DNA from: Sabellastarte sp. h YS-2021
Lineage: Eukaryota; Annelida; Polychaeta; Sabellida; Sabellidae
DNA length: 64,000 bases
Assembly: GCA_964017235.1 (NCBI GenBank)
Contig: OZ024928.1
Coordinates: 81,153,566 to 81,217,565 of the forward strand
Reading direction: 5' to 3'
The notes under the pieces are model-generated. The model was not told the DNA's origin. It searched no databases and saw only the letters and a program-made list of their open reading frames with translations. The translations under genes were made by a program, and so were the position numbers. Each line of letters begins with the position of its first letter. Position 1 is the first letter of the stretch. Positions 22,780-34,363 of the stretch are shown one piece after another.

Positions 22780-24119
22780 GTATTCCCAGATGAGATTTCA
22801 GCTCTATCAGTCACATAGTTTAACAGTCATGGGCCTTAAAACTGGCAAAAAGTCCAAATATTGGGTCTCTATGGGGCCTTTTAGAGACCTCAATGTGGCC
22901 TTCAAATTAAAGCTTCAAACTTAAAATTTGTCACATACTAAGATTACACATAGAATATGTATCTAATACAGTTTGAAACTTCTCAGACTTACCATTTCCA
23001 AGTTACAGGGCAAAATATGTGAAAAATGTCTAAAAAGGGTCACTCGGGTGGGGATTTATGGTCCTCAAACACAGGTTAAATGTTTACTTAAAGCCTTGAT
23101 TTTCGGCACATGTAAAAAAGACATAATAATGCATTCCCAGATGGGACTTCAGCTCCATCAATAACATAGTTTAACAGTCACAGGGCTTAAAGGTGGCAAA
23201 AAGTCCATATATTGGGTCTTTGGGAGCCTGTCAGAGACCTCAATTTGACCTTCAAATTAAAGCTTCAGACTTAAAATCTGTTATATACTAACATTACACA
23301 TAGAATATATATCTAATACAGTTTGAAACTTCTCAGACTTACCATTTCCAAGTTACAGAGCAAAATACGTGAAAAATGTCTTAAAAGGGTCACTCGGGTG
23401 GGTGTTTATGGTCCTCATACATGGGTTAAATGTCTATTAAAGGCCTAAATTTTGGAGTACATACAAGAAAAACATATTGATATATTCTCAGATGATATTT
23501 CACTTAGATGAGAGACATAGTTTGAAAGCTACAGTGCTTGAAGATGGCAAAAAGTCCATAAATTGGGTCTCTGTGGGCAATTTTGAGATCTTAAGTCGGC
23601 CTAACAGGTAAACCTACAGCCTTTAAATTTTTCACAGACAAGGATTACATATAAGAGTTACATCTGAGTTTGAGACTCATCAGAATTACCACTTCCAAAT
23701 TATAGGGCAAAATAAGTTAAAAATATAGGAAAAAAGTCCTAAGTGGGGTCTTTATGGGCCTCAAAGACAATTTTCTCCTCAACTTAAAGTCTTGATTTTC
23801 GGCACATGTACTAAGAATATATTAATGTGTTCTCAGATAAAATTTGAGGCAGATAAGCCTCATAGTTTGTGACCTAGAGGGCTCTAAGTTGCCAAAAGTG
23901 CAATTTCTGACCTTAAGGTGGCCATAAGTTCTTTATTATTGGGAGTTTAAGGTCACCTTAAAATAGGGATCTTCCTTTGGGCATCCTTAACATGTGTACC
24001 AAGTTTGAAAAAAAAATATTAATCCGTTTTTGAGTTATCGCGTTCACAAGGAAATTTCTAGGGCGGCGGCGCGACGGACCTGAATCCAATATATCCCCGA
24101 CTTTCGTCTGGGGATATAA

Positions 24120-24375
24120 CTATTCTGGCAAAAAAACTGAAATTAAGCTCAGAAAAAATTTTCGTGTACACTTGAACATGCGCCAAACGAAAAAGATGCT
24201 ATGACATCACGCTGTCTAGACAGGAAGGAAGTATGACACGCCATCTGGCGAGTGCAGTAGAACTAGGGACCGGCTGGCCGGTGGAAACACAGGACGTCTT
24301 TTTCTGACGTTTGGCGGGCCGGTCTGCGCCGACCGGTTTAGCAATTGTCCATTGGATAGGATGTATTAACGCAAT
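24120..24375 (-). mobile_element. One-ended fragment of a small inverted-repeat transposon
   Basis: From about 24165 to 24372 the sequence matches, in inverse orientation, the small element at 54212-54475, including the end TTGGATAGGATGTATTAAC. Only one end is present; the other side passes straight into satellite. No coding capacity. Confidence 0.6.
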
Positions 24376-24923
24376 AAAATTGTGTTTTGCCATTTTGGGC
24401 AAAAATTCAAAATGGCCGCCATTTTTGGGGAGGGGAAATTTTTTTTTAAATTGCCTAGAGTACAATGCTCAGATACCCTGTGGGTTGAAAATTTTGACGA
24501 AATTGCTCTATCTCGCACGGTTAAGGAGATAGAAGCAAATTTGTGTTTTGCCATTTTTTGGCAAAGTAGCTATTACTCAGTCAGTTATATAGCTATTATC
24601 ACTAAAAGCAATCCCAAGCAAGCTATCGACCTAAGTAATGCTCATACTAAATTTGGTAAAGATATGTCAAATATTTTTCCTTAAAATGCCCGGAAACCAA
24701 AGAAGTACACAAAAGTAGCTAAGTAGCTATTACTCATTTAGCTATAGACCTATCTTCACCAAAAGCAATCCCATGCAAGCTATTAACCCAATAAAGACCC
24801 ATACCAAATTTGGTAAAGATAGGATAAATACTTTCCCTTCAAATGAGCGAAAACCAAGCGCCGGGACGCCGGATGACGGAAAAGCAAAAATAATATGTCC
24901 ACCCCCCAGTGGGGTGGACATAA
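24376..24923 (-). mobile_element. H3 element copy b, right-end fragment
   Basis: About one unit of the 169-bp satellite subfamily B (24380-24560) is followed by a module with TAGCTATTACTCA and AAATTTGGTAAAGAT. It closes with a perfect 12-bp-stem hairpin (24894-24922) and terminal TAA. The module matches the right end of H3 copy a (33320-33757). The left part is lost, probably through the adjacent transposon fragment. Confidence 0.7.
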
Positions 24924-25640
24924 TTCCATCTGTTACAATGGGAACTTGCAAAAGGAAATTCTTAATGAATTCTAATATGACTTTAACAGTGCTTAATCTG
25001 CATCAACAGACAGACCCAAAGGTGCAACAAGATTTTAAAGGTCAATACAGCAAGGTCAAAGGTCAATCAGTGTCACACCATGACGTGGCACACCTAAAAC
25101 TCTCAACCAATGTCCCTACCAAGTATAACCTTCCTTATAGCCTGGACAAGATTTTATAGGTCAAGGTCACTATGGCAAGGGTCAAATCAAGGTCACACTA
25201 TGACGTTGCACATCTACACCCCCTAACCAATGTCCCTACCAAGTATCAACTTCCTACACCTTACAGTTGCTGAGATATAGCCCGGACAAGGTTTTATAGG
25301 TCAAGGTCACTACGGCAAGGTCAAAGGTCAAATCAAGGTCAGGCCATGATGTTGCACACCTACAACTCCTAACCAATGTTCCTACCAAGTATCAAATTCC
25401 TACACCTCACGGTTTCGAAGATATAGCCCGGACAAGATTTTAGAGGTCAAGGTCACTACGGCAAGGTCCAATCAAGGTCAGACCATGACGTTGCACACCT
25501 ACACCCCCCAACCAATGTCCCTGCCAAGTATGAACTTCCTACACCTTACAGTTTCTGAGATACAGCCCGGACAAACTATTTCCCCCCGCCCGCCCGCCAA
25601 TCCGGACACCATGGGTGAAAACAATACCCCTGTGGGGTAA
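24924..25640 (-). mobile_element. H4 element copy b, right part with a nuclear-receptor-motif array
   Basis: About four units of roughly 145-150 bp carry CTACACCTTACGGTTTCTGAG, AGCCCGGACAAGATTTTA and dense AGGTCA half-sites. The end GTGGGGTAA at 25632-25640 matches that of copy a (35522-35530). Perfect AGGTCAAAGGTCA direct repeats lie at 25053-25065 and 25318-25330. The left end is missing. Confidence 0.7.
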
Positions 25641-26164
25641 AAACAAAATTCAGTAATAAACATTACAAAACAGTGTTAAAACAGTTTCCTTTTACATAAA
25701 TAGTTTAAACTAAAAATAAAACGACAAACCTTGCTAAAAAAAGTAACAAATACAGTGACTTTACTGTGGTAAAATTGTATATCGCAGAAGCCTATGATTT
25801 AAATTCATCGGTTTTAATAACACATTAACACGCTTAACAATAACTGGTAGGCAGTATTTAAGACCAATAACTGCTAGGCAGTTTTTAGGTCAAAATGTAT
25901 GTCAGGATGTTTCACATCTCACTGAAATAACAAACATTTCTTACTGGTTTTCTTCTATGCTTTATGAAACAGAATAGAACACACTGTTACATATAGCACT
26001 AAGTTATACAATGCCAATGCAAAAACAATTTCTGTATATACAACACTGTGTGTGTGAAATATTCTCAATTTTAACTGATATTGGCATTCAACTACACATG
26101 TTCAAGCTAATGACCAATTGGCTGTAGCCATTCACACTTCAAAGTGACACATTATATGAGACAG
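25641..26164 (-). other. Likely 3' UTR and downstream flank of the TRIM gene
   Basis: AT-rich sequence between the TRIM stop codon and the end of H4 copy b. There is no canonical AATAAA on the minus strand; an ATTAAA variant is present near 25813-25818. No other gene seen. If transcripts end here, the 3' UTR is about 350-500 nt. Confidence 0.4.
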
Positions 26165-27045
26165 TTATACTTCCTCAGACATGTCTGTGAACTGAATGCT
26201 GAGAACCTTTACACAGCCGTCATCATTCATCAGTACAAGCCTGTCGTCGGCTGTCATTCCAAGCATGGTTGGGAAAGGTTCAAACTGGCCACAAACTTGG
26301 TGTACTTTCACATAAGTAATATGCCTTCCCCTTTGGTTGAGAATCTGAATACGTCTGTTCATTACATCAGTGATATAAATCCGCCCTTCTTTGTCACAGC
26401 AGACCCCTTCTGGCTTCTTCAACTGTAGCTTGCCATTTCCAAATCTTCCAAACTGAAACTTGAAGTTCCCTTCCAGACTAAAACCCTTCACAAAGCTTTT
26501 GTTCTTGTCACTTATTAACATGGTATCTTTAAAACACGCCACATACTGTGGTGCATCAAACTGCGGCTGACCCTTATGGTCATAGACTTTAGACAGAACT
26601 GAAACCTTGTCCTGTCCTTCTAGTTTTAAGACATAGACAGCTCGGTCATCTACATCAGAAACAACAACATGACCTATGGAAGTGGTTGCAACGCCACAGG
26701 CTTTCTTAAGTATGGCATGAGCAAGATTACCTTCCATCTTACCAGAAACTAGATTAAAAACCTTCACTGAATGCCCTTCTTTACCATCACTGACGACTAT
26801 TCTCCCATCTGGCATTTGATCTACATCCAGCGGCTGCTTCAGCTTCTTACTTCCATAACTCTGAAGAAACTGGATCTTACTGTCTTTCTCTATTGTGTAC
26901 CGTGAAACCTCTCTTTTGTTTGCATTGACAATGAATAGATCATTGCTATACCTCCCAACAGCCATGCCAAACACCTGTACATCTGGAATTTTGGTGGTGT
27001 GTATCAATGTACAATGAACACGCCTGCTTCTTTTCAAACTGACAT
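26165..27045 (-). CDS. TRIM-NHL protein, last exon (NHL repeats)
   Basis: Terminal exon of a TRIM-type protein. It starts after the acceptor TTAATTTTCAG and its first two bases complete a codon begun at the end of the exon 28240-28504 (GAT). It encodes about 292 residues and a TAA stop (26165-26167). The sequence shows repeated NHL-type blades, for example PLDVDQMPDGRIVVSDG, CGVATTSIGHVVVSDVDDRAVYVL and PEGVCCDKEGRIYITDVMNRRIQIL. Such beta-propellers bind protein or RNA in TRIM-NHL proteins, while the RING end acts as a ubiquitin ligase. No filamin domain is visible before the propeller, unlike TRIM2/3/71. Bivalve genomes hold many such genes; the exact paralogue cannot be named. Confidence 0.9.
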
Positions 27046-28239
27046 CTGAAAATTAAGGTCATAGTTTTTCACATCCTGTCAACATTCTAGATCATACTGG
27101 AACAGACAATAACCATTTATCATAAATGAACATAAACTGTAAACAAGAATTCAGTAGAATTTTACTGTTACAACTTTAGTTATAGAATGAAACAGATGAA
27201 ATTTGAAATTACACACATTATGTTGGAATGACACAAACAGTTCTTTACTTGACAGTACTTTTTGCAGATCCACACCATCTTTGAGATAGACCGAGCAATG
27301 GTTAGACCTTCACCTTGTTGAAAAAAATAACCCCAAGATCAGATGTATAGTTTTTCACTTATGCCAGTGGCTAGACAGATACAAACACACAGGTGTGAAT
27401 AATTATATGAAGATATCACTTAACAACGTTTTCCTAGATGTCAGCGCTTACCAGTAAATTCTATTATGTATAAATTATGGTGACCTACATTTAAGATGCT
27501 TGTCATATGCTGATATGAGGTAATGCATTGTGTCTTGTCTGACACTCTTATTGTCTTCCCTTTTGTGGTACACCAAACAAGTGAGTTCATTCTCTTACCA
27601 TGTGGAGTGTAAGGTTTTATATTACCCTATAGGTTTTCCTCAGGACTTTTCACTTCCATGATAAAAAAAAAAAACAAGCAATCAGTGCCCATGAATGGGC
27701 AATCGTTTTCAAGTTACAATTGATTTACTCAACAGTGAGGACCTGAAAGTAGCTTTTGCTCAGCTATGCCATGAGCTACAGGTCTGCAATTTTATTGCTG
27801 ATCAAAATGTAGCTGAATAACATATTTTTACAAAATTCTCTAAATGCAATAGTTTTCCAGTTACAAATGATTTTACTCATTATGGAAGGTACTGAAAAGT
27901 AGAAAGTAGTCATTACTCACTTAGCTAGTAGGATAGATACCCAAGTTACTCACCATGTTGTAGCTATAGAAAAAGTAGCGGAATAACATACTTTAACAAA
28001 ATATTCTAAATGCAATACTTTTTAAGTTGTAAGTGATTTAGTGCATGATTGCCCCCCCCCCCCCCCCAAAAAAAGCATAGATGGTGGTGACACATCGTTT
28101 TTAGCTAATGTATTTAATCAATATTATAATTACAGAAATTTCAATATTTTAAATTTTGGAGGAATTTATCCTCCAAAAAAGACACAAATAGGCCCTGATT
28201 AGAGTTTGGATAACACTCTGACAGAGTTAAAATACAAAC
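27046..28239 (-). other. TRIM intron 3
   Basis: A 1.2-kb intron with GT-AG ends (donor GTTTGT at 28239, acceptor TTTTCAG at 27046). The part 27046-27660 holds nothing recognised. About two and a half units of the 155-bp satellite lie at 27690-28050, followed by a run of about 17 C and then A (28051-28075). Confidence 0.7.
27690..28050. repeat. 155-bp satellite fragment in TRIM intron 3
   Basis: The landmarks GATTTACTCAACAGTGAGGA, CAGCTATGCCATGAGCTACAG and GTGATTTAGTGCATGATT place it with the array at 3081-5139 and its continuation at 11517. Confidence 0.75.
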
Positions 28240-28504
28240 CTCCGACTGAACTCAAGGATGACACACTATCAAATCTCTTCAGAGGGGCCTGTTTCTCCTG
28301 AGAGATATCAGTCAGTAAAGGCTTTATTATTTGTCCAACATCCTTTACTTCTGGTAAGCTGAAGGTAACAGAATCAGGCATATCTTGTGTGTTAAATGAT
28401 GCCGTATCTCTAAATACATGGGTTTGTCTCACCAACTCTTTCTTTTTTTGTAAAATCTGTGGATCACCAGTATTCAGTTGTTTCATTATTTCATCAGTGC
28501 CTCT
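28240..28504 (-). CDS. TRIM-NHL protein, linker exon
   Basis: An internal exon of 265 nt. The acceptor CTAACAG is followed directly by AGAGGC; reading starts in phase 0 (RGTDEIMKQLNTGDPQ) and the exon ends with one base of a codon before the donor GTTTGT, which joins the NHL exon as GAT. It encodes the end of the coiled coil (ILQKKKELVRQTHVF) and a Ser-rich linker (FDSVSSLSSVG) to the propeller. Phases fit both neighbours, which strongly supports a single transcript although the upstream exon lies 25 kb away. Confidence 0.85.
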
Positions 28505-28869
28505 CTGTTAGAAAAAAAAGAAAAACAAATATATGTCTAGCTAAACCTGACATAGCAACACTCTATCCAGATGACCGCCCTTCTGGAACAAGTAAATGTT
28601 TGGAGAGGGCTTGTCTTCTATAGCAATCCATATAGACATGCTAGATCAACTTAGATAGATAACTAGAAATAGGCCGCCCTGTTGATAGTAGATGCGAATA
28701 GAAACAGGATAGCATAGAAGAACACACATTATCATGTGTAATGTCCACCCATGAACCTTTTGCCCAAATTGTACAGTAGTCTTACAAGACCCTGTTTCAT
28801 TTGTAAAATATATCAATGATGCTTAAATATTTGATAGTGTAGATGTAATTTATTTCAGCTTCATGCCTT

Positions 28870-31800
28870 TTTGCATTGGTTGGGTTGAAAATTTTGACGA
28901 AATCACTCTATCTTGCACGGTTAAGAAGATAGAAGCCAATTCCTGTTTTTCTATTTTTGGCAAAAATTTGAAAATTCAAAATGGCCGCCATTATTGGGAA
29001 AAGGAAATTTTTTTGAAAATTGCCAAGAGTACATTTCTTAGATACCCTATGGGTCGAAAATTTCAACAAAATAACTCTATTTTGCACGGTTAAGGCCAGT
29101 TTGTGTTTTTCCATTTTGGGCAAAAATTCGAAAATTCAAAATGGCTGCCATTTTTGGGGAGGGGAAAATTTTTTGAAAATTGCAAAGATTACATTCCTTA
29201 GATACCCTGTGGGTTGAAAATTTCGACGAAATCGCTCTATCTCGCATGGTTAAGGAGATAGAAGCAAATTTGTGTTTTGCCATTTTTGGCAAAAATTTGA
29301 AAATTCAAAATGGCCGCCATTTTAGGGGAGGGGAAAATTTTTTAGAAATTACCAAGAGTACAATGCTCAGATACCCTGTGGGTCGAAAATTTTGACGAAA
29401 TCACTCTATCTGGCACGGTTAAGGAGATAGAAGCAAATTTGTGTTTTGCCATTTTTGGCAAAAATTCGAAAATTCAAAATGGCCGCCATTTTTGGGGAGG
29501 GGAAAATTTTTGGAAAATTGCAAAGATTGCATTCCTTAGATACCCTGTGGGTCGAAAATTTCGACGAAATCGCTCTATCTCGCACGGTTAAGGAGATAGA
29601 AGCAAATTTGTGTTTTGCCATTTTTGGCAAAAATTCGAAAATTCAAAATGGCCGCCATTTTTGGGGAGGGGAAAATTTTTTGAAAATTGCAAATATTACA
29701 TTCCTTAGATACCCTGTGGGTCGAAAATTTCGATGAAATCGCTCTATCTCGCACGGTTAAGGAGATAGAAGCAAATTTGTGTTTTGCCATTTTTGGCAAA
29801 AATTCGAAAATTCAAAATGGCCGCCATTTTTGGGGAGGGGAAAATTTTTGGAAAATTGCAAAGATTGCATTCCTTAGATACCCTGTGGGTCGAAAATTTC
29901 GACGAAATCGCTCTATCTCGCACGGTTAAGGAGATAGAAGCAAATTTGTGTTTTGCAATTTTTGGCAAAAATTCGAAAATTCAAAATGGCCGCCATTTTT
30001 GGGGAGGGGAAAATTTTTTGAAAATTGCAAAGATTACATTCCTTAGATACCCTGTGGGTCGAAAATTTCGACGAAATCGCTCTATCTCGCACGGTTAAGG
30101 AGATAGAAGCAAATTTGTGTTTTGCCATTTTTGGCAAAAATTCGAAAATTCAAAATGGCCGCCATTTTTGGGGAGGGGAAAATATTTTGAAAATTGCAAA
30201 GATTGCATTGCTTAGATACCCTGTGCGTCGAAAATTTTGCCGAAATCGCTCTATCTCGCACGGTTAAGGAGATAGAAGCAAATTAGTGTTTTGCCATTTT
30301 TGGCAAAAATTCGAAAATTCAAAATGGCCGCCATTTTTGGGGAGGGGAAAATTTTTGGAAAATTGCAAAGATTGCATTCCTTAGATCCCCTGTGGATCGA
30401 AAATTTTGCCGAAATCGCTCTATCTCGCACGGTTAAGGAGATAGAAGCAAATTTGTGTTTTGCCATTTTTGGCAAAAATTCGAAAATTCAAAATGGCCGC
30501 CATTTTTGGGGAGGGGAAATTTTTTTGAAAATTGCAAATATTACATTCCTTAGATACCCTGTGGGTCGAAAATTTCGACGAAATCGCTCTATCTCGCACG
30601 GTTAAGGAGATAGAAGCAAATTTGTGTTTTGCCATTTTTGGCAAAAATTCGAAAATTCAAAATGGCCGCCATTTTTGGGGAGGGGAAAATTTTTGGAAAA
30701 TTTCAAAGATTGCATTCCTTAGATACCCTGTGGGTCGAAAATTTCGACGAAATCGCTCTATCTCGCACGGTTAAGGAGATAGAAGCAAATTTGTGTTTTG
30801 CCATTTTTGGCAAAAATTCGAAAATTCAAAATGGCCGCCATTTTTGGGGAGGGGAAAATTTTTTGAAAATTGCAAATATTACATTCCTTAGATACCCTGT
30901 GGGTCGAAAATTTCAACGAAATCGCTCTATCTCGCACGGTTAAGGAGATAGAAGCAAATTTGTGTTTTGCCATTTTTGGCAAAAATTCAAAAATTCAAAA
31001 TGGCCGCCATTTTTGGGGAGGGGAAAATATTTTGAAAATTGCAAAGATTGCATTCCTTAGATACCCTGTGTGTCGAAAATTTTGCCGAAATCGCTCTATC
31101 TCGCACAGTTAAGGAGATAGAAGCAAATTTGTGTTTTGCCATTTTTGGCAAAAATTCGAAAATTCAAAATGGCCGCCATTTTTGGGGAGGGGAAATTTTT
31201 TTTGAAAATTGCAAATATTACATTCCTTAGATACCCTGTGGGTCGAAAATTTCGATGAAATCGCTCTATCTCGCACGGTTAAGGAGATAGAAGCAAATTT
31301 GTGTTTTGCCATTTTTGGCAAAAATTCGAAAATTCAAAATGGCCGCCATTTTTGGGGAGGGGAAAATTTTTGGAAAATTGCAAAGATTGCATTCCTTAGA
31401 TACCCTGTGGGTCGAAAATTTCGACGAAATCGCTCTATCTCGCACGGTTAAGGAGATAGAAGCAAATTTGTGTTTTGCCATTTTTGGCAAAAATTCGAAA
31501 ATTCAAAATGGCCGCCATTTTTGGGGAGGGGAAAATTTTTTGAAAATTGCAAAGATTGCATTCCTTAGATACCCTGTGGGTCGAAAATTTCGACGAAATC
31601 GCTCTATCTCGCACGGTTAAGGAGATAGAAGCAAATTTGTGTTTTGCCATTTTTGGCGAAAATTCGAAAATTCAAAATGGCCGCCATTTTTGGGGAGGGG
31701 AAAATATTTTGAAAATTGCAAAGATTGCATTGCTTAGATACCCTGTGCGTCTAAAATTTTGCCGAAATCGCTCTATCTCGCACGGTTAAGGAGATAGAAG

Positions 31801-33320
31801 CAAATTAGTGTTTTGCCATTTTTGGCAAAAATTCGAAAATTCAAAATGGCCGCCATTTTTGGGGAGGGGAAAATTTTTGGAAAATTGCAAAGATTGCATT
31901 CCTTAGATACCCTGTGGGTCGAAAATTTCAACGAAATCGCTCTATCTCGCACGGTTAAGGAGATAGAAGCAAATTTGTGTTTTGCCATTTTTGGCAAAAA
32001 TTCGAAAATTCAAAATGGCCGCCATTTTTGGGGAGGGGAAATTTTTTTGAAAATTGCAAATATTACATTCCTTAGATACCCTGTGGGTCGAAAATTTCGA
32101 CGAAATCGCTCTATCTCGCACGGTTAAGGAGATAGAAGCAAATTTGTGTTTTGCCATTTTTGGCAAAAATTCGAAAATTCAAAATGGCCGCCATTTTTGG
32201 GGAGGGGAAAATTTTTGGAAAATTGCAAAGATTGCATTCCTTAGATACCCTGTGGGTCGAAAATTTCGACGAAATCGCTCTATCTCGCACGGTTAAGGAG
32301 ATAGAAGCAAATTTGTGTTTTGCCATTTTTGGCAAAAATTCGAAAATTCAAAATGGCCGCCATTTTTGGGGAGGGGAAAATTTTTTGAAAATTGCAAATA
32401 TTACATTCCTTAGATACCCTGTGGGTCGAAAATTTCGACGAAATCGCTCTATCTCGCACGGTTAAGGAGATAGAAGCAAATTTGTGTTTTGCCATTTTTG
32501 GCAAAAATTCAAAATGGCCGCCATTTTTGGGGAGGGGAAAATATTTTGAAAATTGCAAAGATTGCATTGCTTAGATACCCTGTGTGTCGAAAATTTTGCC
32601 GAAATCGCTCTATCTCGCACGGTTAAGGAGATAGAAGCAAATTAGTGTTTTGCCATTTTTGGCAAAAATTCGAAAATTCAAAATGGCCGCCATTTTTGGG
32701 GAGGGGAAAATTTTTGGAAAATTGCAAAGATTGCATTCCTTAGATCCCCTGTGGATCGAAAATTTTGCCGAAATCGCTCTATCTCGCACGGTTAAGGAGA
32801 TAGAAGCAAATTTGTGTTTTGCCATTTTTGGCAAAAATTCGAAAATTCAAAATGGCCGCCATTTTTGGGGAGGGGAAATTTTTTTGAAAATTGCAAATAT
32901 TACATTCCTTAGATACCCTGTGGGTCGAAAATTTCGACGAAATCGCTCTATCTCGCACGGTTAAGGAGATAGAAGCAAATTTGTGTTTTGCCATTTTTGG
33001 CAAAAATTCGAAAATTCAAAATGGCCGCCATTTTTGGGGAGGGGAAAATTTTTGGAAAATTGCAAATATTACATTCCTTAGATACCCTGTGGGTCGAAAA
33101 TTTCGACGAAATCGCTCTATCTCGCACGGTTAAGGAGATAGAAGCAAATTTGTGTTTTGCCATTTTTGGCAAAAATTCGAAAATTCAAAATGGCCGCCAT
33201 TTTTGGGGAGGGGAAAATTTTTTGAAAATTGCAAAGAGTACACTCCTCAGATACCCTGCGGGTCGAAAATTTTGCCGAAATCGCTCTATCTCGCACGGTT
33301 AAGGAGATAGAAGCAAATTA
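28870..33320. repeat. 169-bp satellite, subfamily B (about 26 units)
   Basis: The period is 169 bp throughout. Marks of the subfamily are GGGGAGGGGAAAA, CGCACGGTTAAGGAGATAG and the dyad TTTGCCA-TTTT-TGGCAAA. The first two or three units and the last are diverged; the core is very homogeneous. Variant units with AAAATTTTGCCGAAATCG recur at 30231, 31076, 31753 and 32590, that is every 5, 4 and 5 units. Open frames of 60-104 codons on both strands follow from the unit and are not genes. Confidence 0.95.
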
Positions 33321-33757
33321 CTCAAAAGTAGTACTGAAAATACACAATGAAGTACCTAAATGGCTATTACTCATGTACTGACAAAGCTATCAGTCCCAAA
33401 TGCAATACCAAGCGAGCTATGGACATAACAATCTTGTATTCAAAATTGTAGTAAAATATCTTTAATTATTTTGGCTTAAATGCACGGAAACCAATGGGTA
33501 CTGAAAATAGCTGTACTTAAGTATTACTCAGTAAGCAAAAGAGGTACAACAGCCAAAAGCAATCCCAAGCAAGCTACTGACCCAATAAGCCTGCATACCA
33601 AATTTGGTGACAATAGCTCTAATACTTTTCCTTTAAATGAGCGGAAACCATGCGTGACGCCGGACATCGGACGCCGGACGCCGGACATCGGACATCGGAC
33701 ATCGGACGGCGAAAAAAGCAAAAATAATATATCCACCCCCCAGGGGGGTGGACATAA
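33320..33757. other. Right-end module of H3 copy a
   Basis: It contains TAGCTATTACTCA-type segments and a short GGACATC/GGACGCC repeat (about 33660-33710), then the terminal hairpin at 33732-33752. The same order is seen at 24560-24923. Confidence 0.65.
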
Positions 33758-34363
33758 TTAAAATACAAATCTACAACCACATTATCAGACAAATTACAAA
33801 GCAATCATGGAGAAATTCTAAAACCTGAGTCAAATTTACTGCATACTGCATTTTAACTTAACAACCAGTAGGATTATGTTTTACTTGATTGTCAGTTTCA
33901 ACAGATTTAAATCAATTATTTAATTAAAAGAATGCAAATAGACAAAAACCTGCACAAACATAACCAAAATTTAAACTAAAAGCTTTTTAAAAAATAGCAT
34001 CAGAGATGCCCATACCCCACAGCCTGGGGAGATAGTTTTCAACACCATGAAATATAGAAGTAGTGAAACAGTACAAAGATCTAGATACTTTCAGAGGAGT
34101 GTCAGTTATATAAAGCTCCAGATAATGTTTCAGTAAAGAAATAACATCTAAAAGAAAGAAAATGTATGTAAAGATAAAGTACTAAATCAAGACATTTGAA
34201 TAGCAAGATGACAGCATTAATCAATAAACTAAAAATTACAAAGCTGTAAATTTTATCAATGGGAGTATAGCTTTCGATGGAAATAGCATAATTATAAAAA
34301 TGTACATAAACTAAACAGTTGCTGTAATCTATATATCTTTGTCACAAGAGAAACAAGTCTCAA

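Larger units (their letters stand above)
17740..23780. repeat. 355-bp tandem units of H2, interrupted by the Gypsy element
   Basis: Units carry TTTGAAACTTCTCAGACTTACC, AAGGGTCACTCGGGTGGG, CTTGATTTTCGGCACATGT and GGCAAAAAGTCCAAATATTG. Starts near 18080, 22970 and 23325 give a 355-bp period. Copy a holds about one unit more than copy b, which accounts for the length difference of about 350 bp. The Gypsy element lies within one unit. Confidence 0.75.
16173..24119 (-). mobile_element. H2 element copy a, HINE/Helentron-like, with a Gypsy element inside
   Basis: Without the nested Gypsy element it is about 3.4 kb. Its sister is at 37241-44755. The left end starts CTAGATTGGG; the inverted motif ATATCCCCAGAC (16199-16210) recurs as GTCTGGGGATAT in the right terminal hairpin (24091-24117), followed by the end bases AA. 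Between lie AT-rich sequence and about five tandem 355-bp units. No Rep/helicase or other protein is encoded, so it is non-autonomous. A 9-bp-class element end such as a TIR transposon is unlikely, because no target duplication is seen and the inverted motifs sit asymmetrically. Confidence 0.75.
28663..33757 (-). mobile_element. H3 element copy a, HINE/Helentron-like, carrying the 169-bp satellite
   Basis: The proposed left end is CTAGAAATAGG at 28663. A hairpin ACACAT-TATC-ATGTGT (28724-28739) is followed by the motif ATGTCCACCC (28741-28750). The inverse GGGTGGACAT (33746-33755) forms part of the right hairpin TCCACCCCCC-AG-GGGGGTGGA, with terminal AA. About 4.4 kb of 169-bp satellite subfamily B fills the inside. 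No protein is encoded. The exact left limit is less sure than the right, because no empty site is available. Confidence 0.65.

Noticed and set aside
16173-24119. H2 as an ordinary terminal-inverted-repeat transposon
   Set aside because: The inverted 12-bp motifs are placed asymmetrically (26 bp inside the left end, but at the right end within a hairpin) and no target duplication is seen.
28863-33302. Dozens of overlapping 60-104 codon open frames on both strands
   Set aside because: They repeat with the 169-bp satellite unit, shift frame from unit to unit (169 is not a multiple of 3) and are open on both strands; a by-product of the repeat, not genes.
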